DNA from: Filosporella fistucella
Lineage: Eukaryota > Ascomycota > Leotiomycetes > Helotiales
Assembly (NCBI GenBank): GCA_030077755.1
Contig: JAQJZZ010000014.1
Span: 2,170,001 to 2,234,000, forward strand
Direction: 5' to 3'
Length of the DNA stretch: 64,000 bases
The notes below the pieces were generated by a model. The model worked only from the letters and a program-made list of their open reading frames with translations, did not search any database and was not told the DNA's origin. Of this stretch, positions 25,195-36,984 are shown one piece after another. The first letter of the stretch is position 1; the number at the start of each line of letters is the position of its first letter. The translations under genes and the position numbers were made by a program.

Positions 25195-26432
25195 GTACCG
25201 TACGTTAACTGGTACTGCAGGGTCTCAACTCCACTGATTACTTGCCTAGGTTAGGGTTTTCTCGTTTCTCGTTAGGGCTTCAGCACTGGCCCATTGATGC
25301 GACGGCGTATTGCCACAAGCTTGAAGTTGCCGTAGTCTCCGTTTACCGTTCAGTACCTCCCGCTTCGTACCGCAGCGCAGCGCATCGCACCGTCGTCGCA
25401 CTTGACCTCTAATTTGGACGACATTATTGATCTCAACACCACCGATGACCTGCTGAGTACCTCCACAGTACAGTATAGACTCCACCGCGAATGCAACTCC
25501 ACTACTACTGTGCAGACACAATACTATACTGTACTATACCATCCCAACAGAGCCAAAGCTCCTACGTTCCACCTAGATCCATCACGACTCGAGTTTACAC
25601 CTCAACCATTCCTTGCATCAGTTCTCGATGTCCAGCACCGGATCAACAGCTGCGAATCAAGCTGGTCTCCCGTCCTCCCTCACTTTCTTTTGTCAGCTGC
25701 GTGGCCCGTCATTACTGCGTCTGTACTCAGTCTTTGCTGCAGGTCACTCTCGACGGACTGCACTGCAGGGCTTTTCTTCGCTTCAATCAACCGCCGGTTG
25801 CGCCAACATAGAATATCCTGCGAGCAGTAGCATTGATGAAGCACGAACTGAAAGTATGGATGATCTTCTCTTCCGGTGATCGGTGACGGGTACATGAAAA
25901 GCAGTGTACGGTACAGTACGTACCAAGTAACATGTACCAAACAAGCAGGGTATGAAAGTCGTCTCATCAGGGACATTTCTCTCCGTTCAACCATCCATTC
26001 ATTCCATGTCCAATGGATTCCGGAACGGTACGGTGTGGTACAGTGCGCTACTGAACTGTATTGGACTATACTGTGCAGGAGATAGGGCTCTGGTAATATG
26101 GTAAGATTAGATACTAACACTCACTCCATGCAAATGCAAATGCTGGAAAGTCTGCTGCTGCAACTCCATGTCGAGGAGGCACTGACTTTCCACCTTCAAC
26201 TTCTTTGATCCTCGTCCTCACCCCCACTGTATCCCACGTCTTATATTGCCACGACTTTTGCTTCCCTGCCGTGTTCAAATGCCCGCTGCTCACAGTCCAG
26301 GTCTCGAACACCCGTCCCTCTCCTGTTACCGGACTTCGAATGGCGTCTTGCTCTCACCAAATTTCGGTCTATCTATACCTATCTGTCACTGAGACTGGCA
26401 CTGCTGCAACTTGGTGTACTGCGGTACAGTAG
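25195..26432. repeat. Cluster of GTAC-rich palindromic motifs
   Basis: Many near-palindromes built on GTAC lie here: GTACCGTAC at 25195-25203, CAGTACAGTA at 25466-25475, TACTGTAC at 25527-25534, GTACGGTACAGTACGTAC at 25906-25923, GGTACGG and GGTACAGTG at 26027-26045, and GTACTGCGGTACAGTA at about 26417-26432. They are far denser than expected for a 4-mer in non-repetitive DNA. They lie 2.4-3.6 kb upstream of the DUF2841 start codon, and a smaller set lies upstream of the kinase gene near 55240-55270. Confidence 0.6.
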
Positions 26433-28803
26433 AGTCCCAAGATCTTTCACCTATGATCATTGATATGAGCCTCGAATGGCCAGTTTTTCGAATCTAGCCC
26501 GGTGGGTTACTGTAGTGCGCACGAACGCAAGAAAGAAGAAATAACACAGCCATGGTTGGACAAAACCACAACCAAACCACAGAAAACCCACTCACCCACA
26601 TATCAAGCCCGACAACAGCTCGTCATCGAGATACGACTCTGATTCTCCCGATCCAGGAACCAAACCTGCAAACCGTCAGCCTGGACCAACTCACAGATGG
26701 TCTTCCTTGCTTGGAATGTAATATTCCACCCTTCTTCGCACACACTCCGACCTTGATCAATTCCATCCACACTTGGCCGTGCCGCACCACGATTGGTGAG
26801 AATGCCTGCAATCGGTTGACCCAAACAGCTGGATGTTACACCCTTGATCGGTGGTTTATGGGCTTGCTTGTTCAGTGCTGGAGTGCTGCTGCTGCTCTGT
26901 TGCTACTTCTCCTACTGCTGCTTCACCCGCCGCTTCAAAATCAACTTGATTGCTCTGTACCACTGCTGCCACATGCTTGCACCAATCGTAGCACAATTGA
27001 CTAGAACTCCGGCTTGCGCTCCTGCACTGGCAGTTATTGGGCACATCTGGGCAGATTGCAAGAACGAGTACAGGAGCAACATCGGCAACAGCAACTGGAG
27101 CACAACAGGACATAGAACCAGTCTCGGTTCTGATGCGAGGAGCACAGCAGCAGAAATGATAAGCAGAAGCAGATGCAAAGGCGGACGCAGCAGTTGTGAA
27201 TGAATTATTATCGCCCCGACGCACTACCACCAAGTGCCCTGTCCGGCCGCTCCCTCGTTTATTCTTTGAACCTTCTCTCTCTCGTCTCTGTCTTCTGTCC
27301 CCCCTCCCCTTCCCCTCCATCCTATCCCTATCCCCATTCCCATACCTTGCTCACCTTTGCAGCCTTTGCCACACACTTGGGATGTGCGTCCTGGTTGTTT
27401 TTTTAATGCGAGTTCGATCCGACTCTATATATTTTCGCGCAGTCTCTCTGGTTTCAACCTTTGGGTCCTACGTCTGAGCCTGGAAGACCTGTCTAGCACA
27501 GTCAGTATCGGGTTATTCTAGTCAAAAGAGATCGACCGAATTCGCGCCCACACTCATGGATGACCATTAGCCACCATTCCGTCCTGCTTCGTTCTATCTT
27601 CAAACGCACACAAATCTACGACACTGGTTTCGCTCGAGGGCGTATCTGAAAATCTCCATTTGTTCCAGATTTGCCGGTCTTCGCTTCACTCACTCACACC
27701 TTCGACCACCCAAGAAATCCACTTCATCCAAACGAGAACCATCAAGTCAACAACATATCACCAACTCGTTCACAAGGCACAAAGCCCACCTTGCCTGAGC
27801 TCTCCTCAACCACTGCCGCTTGCCGTTCTAAGAGCGGCGGATGCCTTACACCCGTCTTAATCGGGAGCCTGTGATTCTCGAGGGGTAGCAATCAAACACA
27901 GAATCTCGCAGGAGAAGTGCAGTGCAGTGAGCGCATCTCACAGGCCAGTCAAAGCCAAAAAGCTGCACAGCGGCACCAGAAACCCGACCCAATATCGTTC
28001 TCAGGTGTCTAGTTATTACTACTCCATCACTCACTCTGTTCGTCACTCATTCACGCACTACTCACGAACATCTCGAAGTCTCCGTTTACAAACCTTACCT
28101 TTGTTCCAACAACCTCCCGCGTTTTGCGCAGGCATCCGATTCGAGGCCCAATCGGCCCAGGCGGGTGAGGTTTCGGGAGCAAAGTCTGACTTTCGGTCGG
28201 CTTGGTCTCATGCCTCTTCAGCCCTCAATCGCCGCCCAACCTGTACGCCGCTAATCGATAAAACTCATTCTTCTTTTAAGCCCCAGCTTGGCCTCACAAG
28301 CATCTCCCCTGCCCCTCTGCTGCATGCTGCGCTTTGTCGATCCTTTGGTACCACCTCTTCTCCCCCTCTCGTCCCAACACCCATCTCACAACGCCACATC
28401 TCTCCAGCGCACAGAAGAGCAGCAGACCTCTTTTAGTATCCAGTCAGAAAACTGTCTTAACATATCTCCGAAAGCGAGACATCTCACCTGCATTTACAGT
28501 TCGTCCGCCTACATTCTTTTTTCTTTCTAATTTCCTCTCTGGATTCGCCCTCCCCCTCTTCTCAAAATACACCTCAGCCGCCCCATCCCTGAATATCGCA
28601 GCCATGTGTTTCTGAATTATCCAAAAACTGATCCCCAACCTTACGCCTAGGCCTTCCTGCAGGCACTTTATCGGATCTTGATACTTTAATACCCTTCCCC
28701 TCTCGATAATTCTCCATATATCATCTCAATACGACAACTCGATTCGTATTCACACCGCTCTTCCACTTGTTGAAGAAGACTTCTGCAGTCAACCTCTGAC
28801 ACA
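26433..28803. other. Probable long promoter/leader region upstream of the DUF2841 gene
   Basis: This part is strongly C/T-rich on the plus strand, especially 27240-27360 and 28320-28570, as in fungal core promoters and leaders. Open frames (for example 27927-28436) are low-complexity and unconvincing. By inference the transcript of the next gene may start as far upstream as about 27.4 kb, giving a leader of over 1 kb, possibly spliced. Confidence 0.4.
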
Positions 28804-30786
28804 ATGGTACGGGGAGGAAATCCCTTACAACCTGGGGACATCTACGGTCCAACTCGGGACATGAATTGGGCTCGAAATGAGAGATCCTTCGTAGATAACT
28901 CACAAGAGAACCGCTTTCAAACAGCCCCAGTGCATCCAAGGCCTCAAGTATGTATACACCGGCTTATATTGGTTAGAACTAACTTTCAAAGACCATAGAA
29001 GCTGCGTTGAGAGATTGTGCTCGGCTACAAAACGTAAAAACATATGCTCTTCTCATCCTCAATGAGAACGGAGAGCCAGAAGTCTACTCAACACCCTCTT
29101 TAACTCAATATCAAACACGGATATTCCCTCCACAAGTCAAGAGGGAATTTACTCAGTGTTCTCGAAGGGTCTTGAATGAAGAATCTGGTTTGTATCCAAT
29201 TTCTGGAATGTGGGCGCTATATAGTTACTAACCGATGCCTTCAGGGTTTATTGAAGGGACTTACAATGAATTTGAATCTGACATTGGCTACCGCAAACAT
29301 TCTAGTAGTGCAGGCTCTTCGTCAGAATATCGACGATATCAGAATCAGAAAGGTAGACAAGATGACTCGGACGAAGACAGACACTCTTTCTCGAAACGAA
29401 GACGTATGCGCCATACCTTCCGAGAAAGCTCAAATGAAGAAACTCCTGCCGCTTCAGTCACTGTCATCAAAACACATCAACTCCGAATCGACGATGAAGC
29501 AGAAGTAGAAAAGTTCTATGCTCAGAGGTTCAAGGATATGCAACAGTCAGCTTGCAAGGTTATGGGGAAGGCGTTTGTGAAGTTGGTTGAACCAAAGAAG
29601 CAGACGCATCACCCATATACCAAGGGCAACGGCAAAGCACCACCGTGGTGGCCACCCACTACTGGTGAGAACAATGTTCGTCACAAGGAACCAGACCATC
29701 TTTTGAAGCCAGGTATGCAATACTTCCTTGGGTACAACGAGTCAAATTAACATATCTCAGAGCGAATTCGTCTACTGGTTCACATCCTCAGGATGATTGT
29801 CCTACCTCCTGATAAGCAATGTGCTACTGTTCAAAAGTCTGGACTCAATGTGTCGAAATTGGAGGAAGTCACCTGGGAGGCAATGAGCAACTGGTTCAAT
29901 GATAAGGACCATACCGATAACATCCAAAAGAAGCCCTTCCTCAAAGAGATCTTTAAGGTAGCCAAGCTGGAGGAGAGATATAGAAATGGTGAAATTGGTA
30001 AGTGGATCCTCGTCCAATGGTGGATTAGGGGCTTACTTATCTATAGATGGCACAACATGCATACCTGTGATGTACGGAGAGCGATCAGCCGCAGATGACT
30101 CAGAAGGAGAGCAGGAAGGGCCGATGAAAGGTGAGGACGATGAAGACGGAGTCGTTCAAGGGTCGATAGGAAGCATGCCAACGCCCGAAAGCTTAGTTTC
30201 GCCAGCCCTCGGCCACAATCCACAACTTCAACTGGACACGGAGTCGATGATGCAAAGAATGCGCCCACTCCCTGTCCGTCAAACATCACATCAATCAATG
30301 CATGAGCCGTTCCCGGACGCTTACTATGGGCGTAATCTTGCATTTCAGCCTCAGAGTCCTAGCATTCAAGATCAACGCCGTTCGTCATACGTCCAGACTC
30401 AAGCTAGCTTTCCAAGCCCTCAGCAGTCAATGTACACCGGTCCTTGGTCTTCTGGAATGGTCACCAATGCGCCTTCTCATAATTATTATACTACTTCTCC
30501 CTCGACCCTTCCTCCAGCATCAGCGCCATATATCCCTGCTCAACATCTACCCCAGCAGCTTCCACCTCTTCCTCTCATGGCACCGAGCCCACAGGCACAC
30601 ACTTTTGACGGTCTACCAGGAAGATTTGATTCGGGATCAGGCATTAGTCTCCGAGGAACCGGTACATCCATGGGTCACAACGCCATGAATCAAAGCTACG
30701 AAGGCTTCCTGAATGACCCTTCAAGCTTCACTCAACATGACTCTGATCTCAAAGATGAGCCACACCACCATCTCCACCATTCTTAA
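28804..30786 (+). CDS. DUF2841 (HrmA/YDR124W-like helical domain) protein
   Basis: Five exons (28804-28947, 28992-29187, 29245-29712, 29761-29997, 30047-30786) with introns of 44-57 bp give 594 residues. The exon 1-2 join needs the AAG acceptor at 28991; the later AG choices create a stop. The N-terminal block (ALRDCARLQNVKTYALLIL) is followed by a charged linker. Then comes the family core: DDEAEVEKFYAQRFKDMQQ, GKAPPWWPPTTGE, VRHKEPDHLLKPERIRLLVH and a helical stretch to CIPVMYGER. I recognise this as PF11001 (DUF2841), the family of yeast YDR124W and Aspergillus fumigatus HrmA. HrmA-type members affect hypoxia-linked colony morphology; molecular function is unknown. The C-terminal 200 residues are Pro/Gln/Ser-rich and disordered, which with a basic SKRRRMRH patch suggests a nuclear regulatory role (inference). 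Confidence 0.85.
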
Positions 30787-33652
30787 GTCTATCTGCAGAT
30801 TTGGGCAAACTTTTCACATTTTATCAATCAATTCAGCGCCGGCGGCAATATTTTTAGCGGATACCCAAATCGATCATCTACTTCTCTTCGGCAGGCATTT
30901 ATTGCTTGGATCTGGGCTTTGGCGATTGGCGGCGCATATCACACAATGGACAGACGGCTTGGCTCATCTTTATGGTTCATGGATTCATCATATCGGGGGC
31001 ACAATTGAAATTCCCGGCCTGCATCTATCACTTAGCAGATACATCCACGAGTAAACAGGATCGTGGATGTGAACTTTTGGATCGTCGTTTGTCTCTTTGC
31101 ATCGAAACCATCTAATACTTACTCGATTGGCGTTGCTCAACGGGTGCAATAGGGGCTCGAAATTTGGGAAAGGCAACCGGTCATTAGGGATATCATATCC
31201 TGGGAGTATCTATCCATTATGTCTTTGCGTTTCTGATTTACTTCCGCACTACTCATTATCTCGAATTTTTATCTAGTCTTTGCGAGTATTACTTATGTGT
31301 TACGTTCATGAGATATGATTATGTCCTTGTACTGATCTATTTAGCTACGATGTATTTTCTTTCTTCAAATCATGAATATTCTTCCATCGAGCTATTTATA
31401 TTATGTTTAGGCTCTGGTTCTATAAAAGAGGGGAGGGAAAAGAGGGGCAAACTGGGTGGATATTTGATTGGGTGTTGGATGTGCACATTGTTTTTCTTCC
31501 TGTCCTTCCTCATGCTTATTTTTGAGTGGTGGATCGATTGATTCCTGGCTTTGAAGGGAGTAAGGGCAGAGGGTGGATTATATTTAGGCAACTAATACTT
31601 TGTTTTTCTTTGGGGAATAGTGGATTGGAAAGAGTGAGATGATGAATATGAATTTGTGGTGGTAAAGGGTTGAAGATTGGGAGTTGGTATGGAATGATGT
31701 TTTGGCTGAGTCGAATAAGTCGGATGGAACGGTGTGAGCATAGGATGTGGCGGGAGATGATGAATGATGGCTCTTGATGATAGAAGGCAGACGACATGTT
31801 ATCAGAGGGCATGGTTTATACTCCACGGGTTCAGACCCATACTCTTTATTTCTCGGCTCGAGCGATATTATCTATATTTGCGCGAAATGAATTCTTACTT
31901 CTATACACTCCTTACATTACACGCCCCCTGCTCTTTGCATCTTCAACATCTTGCTTTTTTGAGTTGCAACGTTCATAAGTTGGAATTCAGCATGCACCTT
32001 GTTTAAGATATCTTCACATCAACTTCTTTAGGACATTGAAGCCTGCTGAGGGCGTAAGCAGTGCCAAAAGGGGATGTAGAGATGATATCTGCACTGTAGC
32101 AAACATATTTTGAGAATATCCTTTTTAAACCTTAATCACTATGAATCACTTATGGCACCCACAATGATAAACAGATCGATATGGCCTCTCGTCTTGGCTC
32201 CCCCTCGAAATGCTAGGTCGTAAGACTTCCAAATTCGATGTCTGAGTTGTTGATGACGCGCACATGCATTTGTAGATCACCTCCTCTCATAATTGGCATG
32301 TAGAGCAACATTATAAAGCAACCACTGTTAAGTAGCGTCGGCAGGACATTGAGCATGTGCATGTATTGAGTCTTGGACAAGCCTCACGGAAGTTCAGATA
32401 AACTTGAGATGTTGGTGGAAACAGGGTGTCACTTGACTAGTGGTACAGTAGACTACCAAGTAAAGTCGCGCGAGTCCATCCCCTTTCATCTCTAAACTTC
32501 AACCCTCTTGATACCTGACATGATCGGAATTTCTCCTGTACTCACATGCAATGCATCATGGCCTATGTCTAGCATCCGCACGCGCATCGGGGACTCCAAT
32601 CAAGGAACGAAAGCCGTCACACAATTGCGATAGCCATCTACTTCACAGTCCAGAGTGATTTGCGATTGTACAGGACCACCTCAGAAGAATCGACTTCAAA
32701 CCGTCAGCTGAACAAGTCAAGCAAAATAGGAATTTGCGTCCTCCACCAAAGATTCTCTGCTGAATCGATTACTTCTAAGACCTCCAAAATTGACGGCACC
32801 CTTGGCCGCATCTTCTGACAACCAAAGTGTGCCGAACGAGCGCCCTCAAAATGCCCTCAGATCCTCTGAACTACCAACGCAGTTTCCAGTACTCGTGTGC
32901 ATGAGTTATTCAGGTCAACCAACATTCCTCTGTATATAATCCTTCAAACTTCCTGGTCCAGCTGATGATTACATTGAAATCTGTCAGCTTCATCTCAGGC
33001 CGCCGATGAAGCAACCACTCCGCTAAGTGTATAAGCCCATGCTTGATTGGGTGTTCTAAGCCACACGGTGCCATCACAGTCTGGTTATGCAGTTGACACC
33101 AATTGCGGCTCACCTGCAAAGACAAGTGTTGGTACTTTATGCGGCGTAGTGTGATTGGCGGTTTCCGCCTCACATAACTGGGTACCGAGAGACTGGATTC
33201 AATCGCAGGAACCACTTTGGATTTTTGATACATCAAAATTGAACAGTGTGTGTGGTACAATCCAGCAGGCAATTGATGAACTGTCTCTAGTAGGCAGAAA
33301 TCTATTTCTATCTTCGGCCAAATCATGCGAGTTTTGTTTTCGAGCCAAATAATTCTTATACTATCCAATGAGAGTATTGATAGGGATTTGTCTGTGCCAT
33401 ACTAAGTGCAAGGGATTCCTGTAGTGGTGTGCATTCATACATCTTACATCCAGCTGTTGGACTTGTCCAACAGGTTAGCAAATGCCAACTGGGCTATTCA
33501 TAATGTCAGTTTCAGAGGTAAAATCGCAGTCTTCCTTCAATATTCACTGTCCCACGGTGGAAGAAATCCGTAGTTCGTTTTCTCTTCTCTCATTTCATCA
33601 ATCTTTCAAATTTGAAACCCTAGTACCTCACTGACCCTTATCTTCGTTTGGA
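30787..33652. other. Intergenic region between DUF2841 and P450 genes
   Basis: About 2.9 kb, A/T-richer toward 31.2-32 kb. It should hold the 3' untranslated region of the DUF2841 gene and the P450 promoter. The longest frame (32910-33368, minus) starts at TTG, has no recognisable domain and is not called. No repeat or RNA gene was seen. Confidence 0.5.
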
Positions 33653-35747
33653 ATGATGGGAATAACTCAAGCTGTCCTACTCGTAACTGGTATTCTCGCA
33701 CTACTGAAAGCGCTTTGGAGCTTGAATATAAATATCAAGAAGGGCAAAAGAAGTGGCTTGCCGTATGTTGTCGGTCGTAAGTGTCATCCTTCGCCCGCCA
33801 TTATAGGGGACGACGTCTCGAAGGAAGGCTAAGTGCCCGCAGCATTCTATCCGATTGGTTATATCTTGGTGATTCTGGCAGAACTCTCAGTCCCTGTGCT
33901 TTGTCGAATCCCTATTATCAAGAGATGGGATTGGCTTCAGTAAGCATTCAATTGTCATTTTTAACTAAGACTAATATCTAGCAGCGTTGTCAGTCGGCAG
34001 GCTTCGTGGTCTGCACCTAGATCTGCAGAAGGAAAGTATGGGGATACCTTTCTGGTCGTGGGAATGTTCAATTTATATCTAAAGACTTCCAACGCCGAGC
34101 TCGTCAATCAGATCACAACAAGGAGGACAAATTTCTTGAAGCCTGTCGAGTTTTATAAGGTTGTCGATATCTTTGGAAAGTCTATACTCACCCAGGAAGG
34201 TGAGGAATGGCGGCGTCACAAGAAAATCGTTGCACCGAGCTTCTCGGAAAAAAGCAATCGACTCGTCTTTGAAGAGTCTATACGACAGACAGAAAGCATG
34301 ATGAATATGTGGGCAGCGAATGGGAGAAGCAGTAGAGGTGAGCTACATGTGAAGGAGATGGCAGTGGATGCTGCAATGCTCAGTATGCATGTTATCTGTG
34401 CTGCTGGTTTTGGTGTTCAACAACTTTGGCCGAACGAAAATGAAGAAGAGTTGAAGGGGCAAGGTATCTCTGGATTTAGTGACTCTAGTTTGAAGAATGG
34501 GCATACTTTGCCTTTCCAGGAAAGCTTGACCCAACTGTTGAAAAACTTACCGTGGCTGGTTATTTTTCCACCAGGGCTGTTAAGTAAACTACTCGATGCT
34601 GTTCTCGACGCCTATATGCTTACATCTTGCAGGGAAATCCCCATTTAAGGGACCACGATTAGCACACCAAGCATTCCAGGAATGCATGGCTTATCTTATA
34701 GAGCTCTTGGAAAGCAAAAAGCAGCGTGTACTATCTGGCGAAAAAGACGGGGAGACAATGGATTTACTTGGTAAAAGTCAATATTTCCAGTCATTGGGTT
34801 TACACTGACGCAATCTAGGACCGATGATACAAGCAAATTACAACGAAGAAAATGCACAAAACAATGCCCGAGAAGTAGCAACCCTTACTCGTGACGAACT
34901 CCTCGGAAATGCCTTCATTTTTCTTTTCGCAGGCCACGAAACGACGGCAAATAATATCCATTATGCCATCCTCGAGTTGGCAATGTCGATTCCGGCTCAA
35001 CGAAGTATGCAACGTGATATCGATAAAGTTCTTGTTGGCAAATCTGTAGCAGACTTCTGTTACTATGCTGATATGCCTCGTCTTTGGAACTCAATGGTTG
35101 GTGCTGTACTTCAAGAGCAGCTCAGACTCATGCCTGCCGTCATCAACATCCCGAAAAAGGCGAACGGAGATCAGACTGTGACTATTGATGGCACGGAATA
35201 TGTAATCCCAGACACGACGTATATCCATCTGAATGTCATTGGTACACATCGAAACCCGCGATATTGGCCTCAGTCGCCTGATAGTTTCATCCCTGAAAGA
35301 TGGCTTCAACGAAAACAAAATGGCGAGCAACATGCGCAGTCTGCAGGAGAGGAAGACGATACTGCAGCCGGCCTCACACTCTCTGATCCAACAACAGAAT
35401 CGATTCCGCTCTTTAAGCCAACCAAAGGATCATATATACCCTTTTCCGATGGACACCGAGCCTGTCCAGGGCAACGCTTCGCTCAAGTCGAAGCAACAGC
35501 CGTCCTCTCCACAATATTTCAAAAACACAGTGTGGAGCTCGACGTTTCTGAGTGGGCTAGCGATGAAGAACTTGAGTTCATGGGTAAGTATGAACGGAAA
35601 GAGGTTTATGAGAAGGCTATTATGAATGCTAGGAAGATTCTTCGAAGGTGTCAACAGAATATCACGCTTCATATGAGACCTGGCGATTTTGTTCCTCTGC
35701 GGTTTGTGGAGAGAGGGAGGGAGAGGTTTAGAGATTGTTTTGAGTGA
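33653..35747 (+). CDS. Cytochrome P450 monooxygenase (membrane-anchored, class II type)
   Basis: Five exons (33653-33776, 33843-33939, 33985-34583, 34633-34770, 34819-35747) give 628 residues. The N-terminus has two hydrophobic segments: the usual ER anchor (AVLLVTGILALLKALW) and a second, IGYILVILAELSVPVL, about 45 residues on. P450 signatures are complete: WRRHKKIVAPSFSE (C-helix), AGHETTAN (I-helix oxygen-activation motif, ~357-362), EQLR (ExxR, ~419-422), the PERW motif, and the heme loop FSDGHRACPG with axial Cys near 535. It should be NADPH-P450-reductase dependent. The CYP family and substrate cannot be assigned from sequence alone. No biosynthetic genes flank it, so it looks like a stand-alone oxidase. 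At 628 residues it is longer than the usual ~500-550, because of the N-terminal double anchor, an insertion before the heme loop and the C-terminal tail. Confidence 0.93.
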
Positions 35748-36984
35748 TGTGAGGAAGGGGTATAGCTGGAAGGGTTGGAATTGACAGGTGAGTAGTAAGC
35801 ATAGTATTCGGTAGATAGATCTCCTATTATCTTTAAATCCAACGCGTAGATTTTCAAAATATAACCTAACCCATCGCACCAAACAGAGAATACCCCCAAG
35901 TAAACAATCTCCCCAAACTCCCTGCCACACCGCCCAAAATTCTCACCTCACTCCTTTATAACCCCAAATAACAGATTTCTCCTTAAGCAGAAGGCGCCGC
36001 TTCCCTGGTGGAGTGGTCAGGACAAACTGTGAGGAGGAAACAGTGACTTTGGCCAACAATCCGACCCCTAGTTCACCGATCGATCGAGAAATGATTCACC
36101 ATATTCGCGGCTTCAAAAAATTGCACCGGCAGTTTTTCTAAGGTATCCTCGCTTCGGAGAGGATACTGGAGTTTTGCTATTTTGGGATTTTTTTGGTGCG
36201 TAATTTTATTTTGAGGATTTTGTAGGCTTTGTAGGGGAATTTTCTTGTCAATCTTTTTGGAAGTTTCCGAGGCTTTTTTTGCTTTTTCGGAGAGAGGTGA
36301 GTTTGTTGAGATGCGTACGTGTGTGTAGAAATAGAGTGGAGGTATTTGATTTTCAACGTTTTGGAGTTAGGTGCTTGGTAGTATGATAGAAAAACAGGAA
36401 GATCTCCATTTTTAATTTCTTCAAAGCTTGGTATAGAGAAGACGTTAACTCGTCGAGGGAAATTTACATGTATTAGAACAGTACCACAGAACGAGTTTTA
36501 TATTTCTTTTCTTGTGTGTGAACCTTATCAAACTCTGGGGGCAAAAACAGATTTGAATCCCCTGCTTATCAGATTTTATACAGCGCCCTATTGAAAACAA
36601 TCACTGGCAACCTCCTACGTGCCTGCATAAGCCTAAAATGAAGCCTGCTACATAGAATCTTGTGCCCGGGCGTGATTCGCCTTGCATCCGATGTTACTGG
36701 TAACTCCCGAATCACCTTGGTGTTGATGACACCTACAGCTTAGCTGATGTGATATTCGTGAACACAAGAATAGGAGATATATATAACTCCATTCATGGCC
36801 TCAACTCATAATTTCTACAATTCCATACTCCAACATCGGAATCTCAATCGCGTGACCTGAAATCGATCAAACATCCGCATCCCCCTATCCCTGCACCCGA
36901 GACCTTGCTGCGCGTCATCTGCCAAGCATCCCCATCTCCAGGTCCTCATAATCCCAGCTCAACGCCCATCTCAAATCCTCAAAA
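35748..36984. other. Intergenic region, no gene recognised
   Basis: About 1.2 kb between the P450 and the membrane-protein gene. T-rich stretches occur near 36130-36300. No convincing frame, RNA gene or repeat is seen. Confidence 0.5.

Noticed and set aside
27927..28436. 169-codon plus-strand frame before the DUF2841 gene
   Set aside because: Low-complexity Ser/Pro/Arg translation of C/T-rich leader-like DNA; no motif and no conserved-looking start.
32910..33368. 152-codon minus-strand frame upstream of the P450
   Set aside because: Begins at TTG, has no recognisable domain and no continuation by splicing; could be a relic but cannot be supported.
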